Assembly (NCBI RefSeq): GCF_014695385.1
Contig: NZ_JACJOD010000013.1
Location: 525,519-589,518 of the forward strand
Source of the DNA: Trichocoleus sp. FACHB-46
GTDB taxonomy: Bacteria > Cyanobacteriota > Cyanobacteriia > FACHB-46
DNA length: 64,000 nucleotides
Reading direction: 5' to 3'
The position numbers and the translations under genes are program-made. Positions 45,605 through 52,810 of the stretch are shown here, piece after piece. The notes under the pieces are model-generated. The model had not been told where the DNA came from, made no database searches, and saw only the letters and a list, made by a program, of their open reading frames with translations. Numbering within the stretch: position 1 is the first letter of the stretch; each line of letters starts with the position of its first letter.

Positions 45605-46158
45605 CCAGCGGATCTGAGCCGATAGAACGAATCATCTGGCTGATAATCTTCTCGGTTGAGTGAGTAGTAAGCCACCTCAAGATTGTAATAGTGGGCTCGT
45701 TTTTCGTACTTCAGCCCTGCTTTTTGCATCACTCGTTGCGAGGCAAGGTTGGTTGGTAAAGCAATAGAGACAATGCGCTGAAGTTGCAGTGTCTCAAAAC
45801 CAAAGCGCACACTAGCTCTGGCGGCTTCTGTCGTGAGTCCTTTGTTCCAGTAATCATGGGCGATCGCGTAAGCCAACTCTACTTCGGACGTGTTTTGTAA
45901 CCATTGCAATCCGCAATGCCCAATCAGTTCTCCATGTTGCTTCTCCACCATTGCCCACAGCCCAAAGCCATGATGTTGCCAATGGTCTATAAAGTTAGTC
46001 AAAACCGCTTGGCCTCGTTCCCAAGTTAGAGGCCGAGACGAAGGCAGCGTTTTCATCACATACGGATTGGCAGTAATTTGCCGATGGTGAGCTTCCAAGT
46101 CGGCGATCGCTAGGAGCCGAAGCTGTAGCCGCTCCGTTTCAAGTTCGTATCCCGTCAT
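45601..46158 (-). CDS. GNAT family N-acetyltransferase (RimJ/RimL-like)
   Basis: A 185-residue acetyltransferase of the RimJ/RimL/Mec-17 type: ETERLQLRLLAIADLEAHH at the start, HCGLQWLQNTSEVELAYAIAHDYWNKGLTTEA across the acetyl-CoA site, and the final LPTNLASQRVMQKAGLKYEKRAHY. Acts on amino groups of proteins or small molecules; the substrate is not known. Stops four bases inside the stop of the ureidoglycolate-lyase-like gene, so the two mRNAs overlap at their 3' ends. Confidence 0.88.
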   Translation of the reverse strand: MTGYELETERLQLRLLAIADLEAHHRQITANPYVMKTLPSSRPLTWERGQAVLTNFIDHWQHHGFGLWAMVEKQHGELIGHCGLQWLQNTSEVELAYAIAHDYWNKGLTTEAARASVRFGFETLQLQRIVSIALPTNLASQRVMQKAGLKYEKRAHYYNLEVAYYSLNREDYQPDDSFYRLRSAG

Positions 46159-46270
46159 GACGTGGCAAAACTTTCTGGAGTGTTGAAAAGGTAAAGCTTT
46201 GTTTCGGTATCCTACAAGGGAAGCAGATTAGTTTTCTTCCTTTGCTCGATGTCCCTTAACTCCTCATATC

Positions 46271-46957
46271 ATGCTGGCAGCAATTTTATTTGACTTGGAT
46301 GGCACCCTCACCAACACCGACCCCATTCACTTCCGAGCTTGGCAAGAGCATCTCAGCGAACACGGCCTAGAGATTGACGAGACATTTTACAAAACCCAGA
46401 TTAGCGGCAAGACCAACCCCGTGATTATTGAAGAGATTCTGCCAAATTTGTCTGTGGAGGCAGGGCAACAACTTGCGGATGCTAAAGAATTACGCTTCCG
46501 GGAATTAGCGACACAAGAAATTACAGCTATGGCAGGGCTGACCCAAATTCTAGATTGGGCGCAGCAACAGCAGTTACCTTTAGCCGTTGTAACGAATGCC
46601 CCACCCGAAAATGCCTACTTCATGCTGGAAACTCTGAAATTAAATGCTCATTTTCAGACAGTGGTGATCTCGGATGAAATTGGCGTGGGAAAACCAGATC
46701 CTGCTCCCTACAACATTGCATTGGAGCGACTAAATGTAGCCCCAGAAGCCGCGATCGCCTTTGAAGATTCTCCCTCAGGGATCCGCTCAGCAGTCGCAGC
46801 GGGAATTCCTACCATTGGTATTGCTTCTACTCACAATCTCCAAGTGCTTTACGATTTAGGCGCGATGCTAGTGATTCCCGATTTTACTGATGAACAACTC
46901 TGGGCCTTACTAAAATCTCCGGGCAAAGTTGATGAACCGAAATTATTAGTAAATTAG
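46271..46957 (+). CDS. HAD-superfamily hydrolase (beta-phosphoglucomutase-like)
   Basis: A 228-residue HAD phosphatase. Motif I FDLDGTL at 7-13, motif II VVTNAP near 105, motif III GVGKPDPAPY near 138, and motif IV FEDSPSGIRSA near 159, all intact. The cap region (residues 17-85) is of the small helical type seen in beta-phosphoglucomutase and related sugar-phosphate phosphatases. The substrate is not predictable. It stands alone between convergent/divergent genes. Confidence 0.9.
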   Translation: MLAAILFDLDGTLTNTDPIHFRAWQEHLSEHGLEIDETFYKTQISGKTNPVIIEEILPNLSVEAGQQLADAKELRFRELATQEITAMAGLTQILDWAQQQQLPLAVVTNAPPENAYFMLETLKLNAHFQTVVISDEIGVGKPDPAPYNIALERLNVAPEAAIAFEDSPSGIRSAVAAGIPTIGIASTHNLQVLYDLGAMLVIPDFTDEQLWALLKSPGKVDEPKLLVN

Positions 46958-47261
46958 TGATTCATTAGCGATCGCTCGAAATAATCAACAACTCCTCATC
47001 TCACCAAAAACTGCTGTTCTTAAACACAAAAAAGCTGGAATTACACTTATAAATTCCAGCCTACAAATATTGGGTTTAGTTTAGTTATAGAGGATTAGCT
47101 TAGAGTTAGATAGGGGGTAAGTATAACCTTCTTAAGAAAAGAAGCTTTTTGTTTCGCTGGCACCAATTCAAAAGATTTTCAGTTATGGATTAATCTATAT
47201 GAACTGGTGGTTAAATCAGCGTTAAACAGCGCTTAGGTCGAGCAATCTTGGAATTTTTGAC
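46958..47261. other. Convergent spacer with a minus-strand terminator
   Basis: 304 bases between convergent genes; AT-rich. It contains the terminator at 47028-47060 and nothing else I can name. Confidence 0.4.
47028..47060 (-). terminator. Rho-independent terminator of the gene at 47262-47633
   Basis: Read on the minus strand, GCTGGAATT pairs with AATTCCAGC (9 pairs, plus coordinates 47052-47060 with 47034-47042) and is followed by six T. It lies 202 bases past the stop. Confidence 0.75.
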
Positions 47262-47633
47262 CTATTGACCAGGCTGCCCTTTTTCAAAAGCTTTTTGCAT
47301 CAAATCGTGGCTGTCGCCAGTATTAGCTGCGTCAGGACGTAAGTCTTGAGCCATTGCCCGGAAGTCACTGGGATCGCCTGTAGGTTCTGCTTCAAACTTA
47401 GTTTCTTCGGCTGCATGAAGTTCGTGCTCTGGTGCAGTGGCTGCTGCTGCCGCTTCTGCGCCTTGGCTGCTACGATCAACGTCGCTGACGCTATATTCTT
47501 TAGAAGCTTCGTAGTCAGCATCTATATTTACTTTAGGAGCTTTTTGTTCACCCGCAGAAATCTCTTCTGTCGCTTGTAGAGCATCAAAATTTTGACCTTC
47601 ACCTGGGGTTAAATCGGTAGTTGCGTCAGCCAT
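47262..47633 (-). CDS. Acidic, probably disordered protein (123 residues)
   Basis: A 123-residue protein rich in Ala, Asp and Glu, with few hydrophobic residues. It begins MADATTDLTPGEGQNFDAL and contains DADYEASKEYSVSDVDRSSQG, EHELHAAEETKFEAEPTGDP and a C-terminal SHDLMQKAFEKGQPGQ. The composition resembles stress-protective, intrinsically disordered proteins; no known domain is visible. It is divergent from the carotenoid protein gene, with a 222-base spacer between the starts. Confidence 0.6.
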   Translation of the reverse strand: MADATTDLTPGEGQNFDALQATEEISAGEQKAPKVNIDADYEASKEYSVSDVDRSSQGAEAAAAATAPEHELHAAEETKFEAEPTGDPSDFRAMAQDLRPDAANTGDSHDLMQKAFEKGQPGQ

Positions 47634-47855
47634 ATTGAACTCCTAACTTTCGTTTTTTAACTTCATGCCCTGACTTTAACAAAGCTGGCTCTGCTTTCCT
47701 CAACCCCCCAGGATAGATTCCCAACCTCCCCCTGTGGAGAGATTCGCCAAAGCAAGTTAAGTAACCGAAACTCTCCCTCCTGAGGGGCGATCGCGCTCCA
47801 AAAATTGTGATAACTCTAACCTGGAGTAGCTTAATATTCTCTAGGAGAAAAGTTT

Positions 47856-48386
47856 ATGACTTCTGACCATGAAAGCGGTAGATCCCAACTTCTAAATGAA
47901 GATACTACGAAAGCAGTTGAAGCATTTAACAAGCTCGGGACAGATGAGAAATTAGCTTATTTCTACTACGTTTACGAGAAGATGGGTGAGTCAATTACCC
48001 CTGCGGCTCCAGCTGCAACAGAGCCAAATTTAGCCCCCAAATTAATGGGTGATTTTTACGAATTATCTGATGACGAACAACTGGCAATTATGCGCCAGAT
48101 TGTGAATCGTGAAGACACAGAATATTCACGGGCTTATGGCTCTTTAAAGGAAAATAATCAACTAATGGTTTGGTTCGCTTGGGCGCAAGCAATGGGCGAA
48201 ACAGTGGTTGATTTGCCTGGAGGCTACAACGCGGTTGAAGGCATCAACAACCTCCTTTCTCAAACCGAACACCTAGGTTTTGAGCATCAAATTTCCATGT
48301 TCCGAGAAATTGCTGCGAACATGGGTTATACCGATGTTCAGCCGATTCCTACTCAAGCTGAAACGGGCAAGACTTCTAGCTTCTAG
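47856..48386 (+). CDS. Helical carotenoid protein (OCP N-terminal-domain homolog)
   Basis: A 176-residue soluble all-helical protein that aligns along its length with the N-terminal domain of the orange carotenoid protein. The positions that hold the carotenoid in OCP are kept or conservatively changed: Tyr44 -> Tyr40, Leu37 -> Leu33, Trp41 -> Tyr37, Trp110 -> Trp106, Tyr111 -> Phe107, Arg155 -> Arg150. Family motifs YVYEKMGESITPAAP and QLAIMRQIVNREDT are clear. It has no C-terminal sensory domain, so it is of the HCP type, which quenches singlet oxygen and sometimes phycobilisome excitation. Good AGGAG ribosome-binding site. No fluorescence-recovery protein or CTD homolog gene is in the window. 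Confidence 0.88.
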   Translation: MTSDHESGRSQLLNEDTTKAVEAFNKLGTDEKLAYFYYVYEKMGESITPAAPAATEPNLAPKLMGDFYELSDDEQLAIMRQIVNREDTEYSRAYGSLKENNQLMVWFAWAQAMGETVVDLPGGYNAVEGINNLLSQTEHLGFEHQISMFREIAANMGYTDVQPIPTQAETGKTSSF

Positions 48387-48412
48387 ACTGGAGCTAAGAT
48401 TGCAATAAGTTT

Positions 48413-48444
48413 TAGAGACGTGGCGATCGCGTCTCTATTATTTT
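48413..48444 (+). terminator. Terminator of the carotenoid protein gene, HIP1 in the loop
   Basis: TAGAGACG (48413-48420) pairs with CGTCTCTA (48430-48437); the loop contains a HIP1-like GGCGATCGC. T-rich tail TTATTTT. Confidence 0.7.
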
Positions 48445-48446
48445 GG

Positions 48447-48752
48447 CTATTTTGACTGTCTTGGCTGATCAGCTGGATGGAACTTGCGATAAAGCATGCC
48501 CTTCACAGGGTTTCCCTGCTTTAAGTGGCGTTCGGCGATCGCGCTTACTTCATCGGGCTGCACCCGACAATACCAGACTTCCTCTGGCAACACGAGCATC
48601 ATTGGGCCATTGCCACATTGTCCCAAGCAGCTACTAGCCTCAACTTGCACGTCAGAAGTAGTTTGGGTTTGCAAAGCTGCTAAAACTTTTGTCGCGCCTT
48701 GCTTTTGACAACTCTTGTTTTGACAAACGAGAACACGTCTAGGAACTGACAA
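48447..48752 (-). CDS. [2Fe-2S] thioredoxin-like ferredoxin domain protein
   Basis: A 101-residue protein with the thioredoxin-like [2Fe-2S] fold found in NuoE and Shethna-type ferredoxins. The cluster ligands are Cys10 and Cys15 (CQNKSC) and Cys42 and Cys46 (CLGQC), i.e. C-x4-C and C-x3-C. Further features are VEASSCLGQCGNGPMMLVLPEEVWY and a C-terminal RKFHPADQPRQ. It probably transfers electrons; no partner dehydrogenase is next to it. It converges with the carotenoid protein gene. Confidence 0.85.
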   Translation of the reverse strand: MSVPRRVLVCQNKSCQKQGATKVLAALQTQTTSDVQVEASSCLGQCGNGPMMLVLPEEVWYCRVQPDEVSAIAERHLKQGNPVKGMLYRKFHPADQPRQSK

Positions 48753-48817
48753 GCACCTACACTCAAAACTGCTTCTCTATCCTAGACTCCTGATTAGGTG
48801 AAGTAGATTCAGCTTGC

Positions 48818-49186
48818 TTAAAGTAGCTGCAACAAACGGCTGAGTCTCTCGGAGTAGCTTTTCATCACTTCTAGGGCAAAGATGGGAGTTTCTTGGACGG
48901 CGAAGAGAAACCGCTTTTGATCCAGAAACGCTAGTTGGCAATCGGTTTCGGCCACAGCCGTATAATTTCTGGTTTTTGCACCAATCAACGCGCCAACCCC
49001 AAACACTTCACCTCGCTCCAACGTTTCTACCACTCGGTTATTGATCACTAAGCCAACCGTCCCTGAAAGAATGCCATACATTAATTCAGCGGGTTGCCCG
49101 GTTTCAAAGATGACTTGATCGGTTGAGAAGTGCTGTGGCTCTGGTTGCCTTTGGAAGATGCTGAGGGTTGTAACTGGGTCTAACAT
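48818..49186 (-). CDS. Cyclic-nucleotide-binding domain protein without effector domain
   Basis: A 122-residue protein that is one cNMP-binding domain. It starts MLDPVTTLSIFQ (ATG 49186; an earlier frame start at 49258 adds 24 residues that lack the pattern). The fold is clear: FSTDQVIFETGQPAELMYGILSGTVGLVINNRVVETLERGEVFGVGALI, and the phosphate-binding cassette region has KTRNYTAVAETDCQL, but the Arg-Ser/Thr pair expected for cAMP binding is not obvious. There is no DNA-binding domain. A partner-binding regulator is likely. Confidence 0.8.
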   Translation of the reverse strand: MLDPVTTLSIFQRQPEPQHFSTDQVIFETGQPAELMYGILSGTVGLVINNRVVETLERGEVFGVGALIGAKTRNYTAVAETDCQLAFLDQKRFLFAVQETPIFALEVMKSYSERLSRLLQLL

Positions 49187-49585
49187 GACTCGGCAATTCC
49201 AATAAGTTAAAAGTGGTGTTTTTCGGGAGGGAATTAAAGACTTGGTTCGCTCCAGCAAGATGAAACCAGCTTTAGACGCTCGAATTCTACTGTTTTGGGT
49301 CCAGCGACGCGGGATTCTAAAGAATAATTTCTAGATTAACGGGCGATCGCGCCTAGAGCGAAGTGCATAAAACCCAATACTAATTAGCTTTAACTCAAGA
49401 GTAGTAGGGTTTATGGCTGCCTTTAGGTAAAGTCTAGTTGTAGCGCAATCCCTCTTAAGACGTAGGAAGTACAACCTCAAGGCAGAGGAAGTATAACCAT
49501 GAGTCGGGAAAAATAAGGCAGTATTGATGGCTTTAAATAAGTTTTGCCACAACTCTGATGGCGATGCACATGGAGGCAATGGCTA
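49187..49585. other. Spacer upstream of the ParD-like gene
   Basis: 399 bases. It contains two direct repeats of AGGAAGTAYAACC (see below) and one minus-strand reading frame without support. No terminator. Confidence 0.4.
49464..49498 (+). promoter_or_regulatory. Direct repeat, candidate operator upstream of parD-like gene
   Basis: AGGAAGTACAACC (49464-49476) and AGGAAGTATAACC (49486-49498) differ at one base and start exactly 22 bases apart, two helical turns, about 90 bases before the antitoxin-like gene. Such spacing suits a dimeric or tandem-binding regulator, perhaps autoregulation. Confidence 0.45.
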
Positions 49586-49843
49586 ATGTCTACTCTGAAT
49601 ATTTCGCTACCTGAAGCAGTTCACCAATTTGTTGAGGAGCAAGTTACTTTTGGCGGCTACGATACGAGCAGCGAGTACATCCAGCACTTAATTCACCAAG
49701 ATCAAGAACGAGTTAACAAAAGACAGTTAGAAACGTTGTTAACCGAAACCTTAGAGAGTGATGAATTAGGCTACATGACTGACGAATGGTGGCAAGAAAA
49801 GCGCACTCAGATTCTGCAAAAACTCCGCTCTGAGCAGAAGTAA
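49586..49843 (+). CDS. ParD-like antitoxin (orphan)
   Basis: An 85-residue protein of the ParD/CopG antitoxin type. A ribbon-helix-helix DNA-binding part is at the N-terminus (MSTLNISLPEAVHQFVEEQV), then TFGGYDTSSEYIQHLIHQDQE as in ParD, and an acidic helical tail (ETLESDELGYMTDEWWQ) that would bind the toxin. Normally the ParE toxin gene follows with an overlap; downstream here (49844-49927) there is none, and the next gene is on the other strand. It may be a solitary antitoxin or a reused regulator. Confidence 0.82.
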   Translation: MSTLNISLPEAVHQFVEEQVTFGGYDTSSEYIQHLIHQDQERVNKRQLETLLTETLESDELGYMTDEWWQEKRTQILQKLRSEQK

Positions 49844-49927
49844 TCTAGCAGTACCACGATCGCTAGTCACGCAATATAGGCTGAAATTGTTTGGTACAGC
49901 TTCGCCCAAATAAGCTTTTGTTCTACG

Positions 49928-50602
49928 TTAGGTGCCTGGGAGCGATCGCAATTCTTCGCTTAAATGGGTGCGATCGGCTAAGGCTTTGAGTAGCGGTCCA
50001 TGTGCACCAAACTCAACGATGCTCACCGAGCCCACTGGGCAACCCAAACGGTAGCGGAAACGGCCTACATCAATGCCCAGCAGGGCACAAAGTGTAATCC
50101 GAATTGTGGCTTTGTGCGCCACGATCAAGACATTACCGTCATTAAACCGTTCTTTGATTTCTTCGATGACTTGTAAGGCTCGGGTCGCGATCGCCACCGC
50201 TGGTTCTCCCTCCGTGGGTGGGTACCAAGCAGGGTCAGCAGACCACCGCAAGTAATCATCATGAAATTCCTGGCTCACAGTGGCCACCGTATTGCCTTCC
50301 CACTTGCCATAGTTGATTTCTTTCAGGCCATCCCGCAATTCTGGTTGCAAGCTTGTCGCCTCACAAAGCGGCTTTACGGTGGCGATCGTCCGTCGCATTG
50401 GGCTAGAAAAAATTGCTGTCCAGGGTATGGCTTTATAGGCGACAGCAAAGGCCTGAGCCATTGCCAAACCGTCAGGGGTGAGTTCAGGGTCGATCACGCC
50501 ACAAAAGAGGTTTTCGCGGCTGCAAGTGGTTTGGCCGTGGCGGAGAAAGTAAAGCGTGAGGCTCAAGGTCGTCAGCTCCAGTACAGGGGTGCAAATCACC
50601 AT
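49928..50602 (-). CDS. Histidine phosphatase family protein
   Basis: A 224-residue phosphoglycerate-mutase-like phosphatase. The catalytic motif LRHGQT is near residue 18, SSPMRRTIAT near 66 and the second catalytic His in IVAHKATIR near 160; KEINYGKWEG near 95 is typical of the phosphatase branch (CobC/GpmB-type) rather than true mutases. The start at the ATG 50602 is chosen over a TTG at 50638; a TTG closer to LTLYFLRHG is also possible. The substrate is unknown. Confidence 0.88.
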   Translation of the reverse strand: MVICTPVLELTTLSLTLYFLRHGQTTCSRENLFCGVIDPELTPDGLAMAQAFAVAYKAIPWTAIFSSPMRRTIATVKPLCEATSLQPELRDGLKEINYGKWEGNTVATVSQEFHDDYLRWSADPAWYPPTEGEPAVAIATRALQVIEEIKERFNDGNVLIVAHKATIRITLCALLGIDVGRFRYRLGCPVGSVSIVEFGAHGPLLKALADRTHLSEELRSLPGT

Positions 50603-50782
50603 TGCCAGTGTAGACAATCTTGACTGACAACCCGCCAATTGCGTAAATCATTTCGGACTGGTGTATCACCAGCAAGCCAGAGAAAATTCTAACGATAGGA
50701 ACAACTGCGTAAAGACACCGTCTTTTGATCAAGAATTCATTTCAACCCTATCTTTCTACCAGTAAATTTACAGGGTGTCCTC

Positions 50783-50977
50783 ATGCTGCTGATTCGTGAA
50801 ATTGTCCAACAGGCGTTCACATCCGGTTGTTTGACAGTGGAAGCAGAAGAGCAACTCCGGAAGTTATTGGCCAAAAAGTACGATGCCCAAGACTTACGGG
50901 CTTTCATGAAACTGCAACAGGCCACTATGTCCGGTGTGGTCAAGCAAGAGTCTCGCGAGTTGCTGTATTCGCGCTAA
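50783..50977 (+). CDS. Small helical hypothetical protein (64 residues)
   Basis: A 64-residue soluble helical protein beginning MLLIREIVQQAFTSGCLTVE, then EAEEQLRKLLAKKYDAQDLRAFMKLQQATMSGVVKQESRELL. The amphipathic repeats and clean start suggest a genuine gene; similar small proteins are common in cyanobacteria, but I cannot name a family. It is closed by the terminator at 51002-51046. Confidence 0.6.
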   Translation: MLLIREIVQQAFTSGCLTVEAEEQLRKLLAKKYDAQDLRAFMKLQQATMSGVVKQESRELLYSR

Positions 50978-51001
50978 TCTACCGATTTCCTCTGTTCTCC
51001 C

Positions 51002-51046
51002 AAGCGATCGCTCTTTGTAAAGAGGAAAAGGAGCGATCGCTTTTTT
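51002..51046 (+). terminator. Terminator built from two HIP1 palindromes
   Basis: AAGCGATCGCTC (51002-51013) pairs with GAGCGATCGCTT (51031-51042), 12 pairs over a 17-base loop, then a T-run to 51046. Each arm contains a complete HIP1 octamer. Confidence 0.85.
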
Positions 51047-51059
51047 CTGGCTTAACCTG

Positions 51060-51317
51060 CTACCACTTAAGGAACGCAGCTTCTGAGCCGTGTTCGCGGC
51101 GAACCCTACCATCTTCCTCAAACCAGGCAATTACTTGCTCTGGGGTCAATTCTTCGATCGCTACTCCTGCATTTTGGGCAATGTGTTTCAGCAACTGTAG
51201 AGAAGAAATGGTGAGGCGAGTCAGGAATTTTTCATGAGACGACAGCAACGCCGCATCTACAGCAGCAGATTCTTCCAAGCTAAGAAACTGGGTCGTAGGT
51301 TGTTGGGGTTGAGTCAT
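51060..51317 (-). CDS. Small hypothetical protein (85 residues)
   Basis: From the ATG 51317 the product begins MTQPQQPTTQFLSLEESAAV, then DAALLSSHEKFLTRLTISSLQLL and a C-terminal LTPEQVIAWFEEDGRVRREHGSEAAFLKW. Helical, soluble, acidic, no known domain. The spacing from the next genes is normal. A start at 51326 would add three residues. Confidence 0.55.
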   Translation of the reverse strand: MTQPQQPTTQFLSLEESAAVDAALLSSHEKFLTRLTISSLQLLKHIAQNAGVAIEELTPEQVIAWFEEDGRVRREHGSEAAFLKW

Positions 51318-51452
51318 AGTCAACAATTAATCATGGCAGTTTGCAGTGGACAGCCAGCGGCTACATCAAAGGCGATCGCTACTAGCTTAGAGACGATGAA
51401 TCCAGACTAAACCTTTCTAGAGAATTATTCTGCCCGACTACCCCGATCAGCG

Positions 51453-52139
51453 CTAGTTGCCAACTGCCGCTTTAGTCTGGATCAAATAGCCACAGCGATG
51501 TTCGCCATTCACAATCCAGTGAGTCCGCTCTACAGTGCAACCAGGCAGGGCCGCCGCAAACATTTCTAATTCATGACCACACACACTAGGGAATGACTCC
51601 GCAATATGCGAAATGGCGCAGTTATACTCTGTTACTACATAGCGCTCAGCCTGATCTGATTGAGTCGAAACGGATTGCGCCTCAGTAGCAGCCACAGAGT
51701 GCCACTCAGCCATGTAGCCTTCAGCCCGTCGTAGCTCAACTAAATTAGCCACTCGCTCTTGCAACGATCCTGAACCAACGCGATCGCGGTATTCTGCCGC
51801 CTTGCGTTCCCACTGCTTTTGGAGTAGTACTCCCACCTGCTCACGGCCCACTGTTTCGGTCAGCGTATCTAAAAGCGAAAGGGCAAATTCTTCGTAACGG
51901 TCCGGGAAGCGATCGCGACCTTGACGGCTGAGCTTGTAGACGTGGTTGGGACGCCCCATACTGACATGCACAACTTCGTGCAAAATCAACCCCTCCGCCT
52001 CTAAGTCTTTCAAGTGACGGCGAATTGCTTGAGGACTAAGCTTCAAGTGTTCCGCCAGTTCTTGGGCAGTCGCTTGGCCCTGCTTCAATAAATGATGCAG
52101 GATGTCCTGTTTCGTAGAAGGTTGCTGTGTCGTTGCCAT
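51453..52139 (-). CDS. sufR: Fe-S cluster biogenesis repressor SufR
   Basis: A 228-residue winged-helix repressor that senses Fe-S status and represses the suf operon. The helix-turn-helix is at about 20-51 (QATAQELAEHLKLSPQAIRRHLKDLEAEG). The four Cys that hold the [4Fe-4S] cluster are at 174, 187, 201 and 216, giving the exact family spacing C-x12-C-x13-C-x14-C. The ATG at 52139 gives the usual MATTQQPSTKQDIL start; the 52172 form adds 11 residues. It is divergent from ftrC-sufBCDS, with two CAAC-N6-GTTG-type operators between. Confidence 0.96.
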   Translation of the reverse strand: MATTQQPSTKQDILHHLLKQGQATAQELAEHLKLSPQAIRRHLKDLEAEGLILHEVVHVSMGRPNHVYKLSRQGRDRFPDRYEEFALSLLDTLTETVGREQVGVLLQKQWERKAAEYRDRVGSGSLQERVANLVELRRAEGYMAEWHSVAATEAQSVSTQSDQAERYVVTEYNCAISHIAESFPSVCGHELEMFAAALPGCTVERTHWIVNGEHRCGYLIQTKAAVGN

Positions 52140-52194
52140 CCTTGTCTCAAAACCAGCTAAAGCGAACGGCAAAAATTGCGCGAACAGACTTTGA

Positions 52195-52208
52195 CAACTA
52201 AATTGTTT
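52195..52208. promoter_or_regulatory. Imperfect SufR operator
   Basis: CAAC-TAAATT-GTTT: CAAC at 52195-52198, GTTT at 52205-52208; one base from the CAAC-N6-GTTG consensus. Its centre is 41 bases from the perfect site. Confidence 0.6.
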
Positions 52209-52235
52209 CTAAAGTACCCTAAAATAGAAATTAAG

Positions 52236-52249
52236 CAACGAAAGTGTTG
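52236..52249. promoter_or_regulatory. Perfect SufR operator
   Basis: CAAC (52236-52239), six bases GAAAGT, GTTG (52246-52249): an exact CAAC-N6-GTTG inverted repeat, the known binding site of cyanobacterial SufR, in the divergent sufR/ftrC promoter region. Confidence 0.85.
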
Positions 52250-52302
52250 TTTTAATTATTTAATTATAGATTGTAGTTCAGTTTGTCCTGCCATCCTGCC
52301 TC

Positions 52303-52668
52303 ATGAATTCAACGACCCCTGAAAGCCAGCAAGCAACAGAAAAAAGCCTCGAAGCTATGAGGCACTTTTCAGAAACTTATGCCAAACGGACAGGAACCTA
52401 CTTCTGTATGGACCCCGGTGTCACCGCTGTTGTGATCGAAGGGCTAGCCAAACACAAGGACGAACTAGGTGCTCCCCTCTGCCCTTGCCGTCACTACGAA
52501 GACAAAGAAGCAGAAGTAGCCGCAGCTTTCTGGAACTGCCCTTGCGTCCCCATGCGCGAGCGCAAAGAGTGCCACTGCATGCTCTTCCTGACCGAAGACA
52601 ACGAGTTTAGGGGGGACAAGCAGGAAATCAGCTTTGAAGAAGTTAGAGCTGTGACCAATCAATATTAA
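52303..52668 (+). CDS. ftrC: Ferredoxin:thioredoxin reductase, catalytic subunit
   Basis: A 121-residue [4Fe-4S] protein that passes electrons from ferredoxin to thioredoxin, linking light to redox control of enzymes. The ligand/disulfide motifs are exact: CPC (RHYEDKEAEVAAAFWN, 16 residues) CPC (VPMRERKE, 8 residues) CHC. The N-terminal YFCMDPGVTAVVIEGLAKH holds another conserved Cys. Start ATG at 52303. It sits between the SufR operators and sufB (142-base gap), so it is likely to be under SufR control. Confidence 0.95.
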   Translation: MNSTTPESQQATEKSLEAMRHFSETYAKRTGTYFCMDPGVTAVVIEGLAKHKDELGAPLCPCRHYEDKEAEVAAAFWNCPCVPMRERKECHCMLFLTEDNEFRGDKQEISFEEVRAVTNQY

Positions 52669-52810
52669 TTTCTAGCCTTTTGCCTGCGGCTGACTCGATT
52701 CCTTTCCCTAGAGAACACACTTTCCTCGTTTGCTGACCTAGCGTCTCATTTCGCCCCAGGTTTGCTGTTCAGCCGCCTCCGATCCCTAGAGTCCTGAGAG
52801 AACACTACCG

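Noticed and set aside
49331..49579. 82-codon minus-strand ORF upstream of the ParD-like gene
   Set aside because: Composition is random-like, it overlaps the direct repeats at 49464-49498, and it has no start context.
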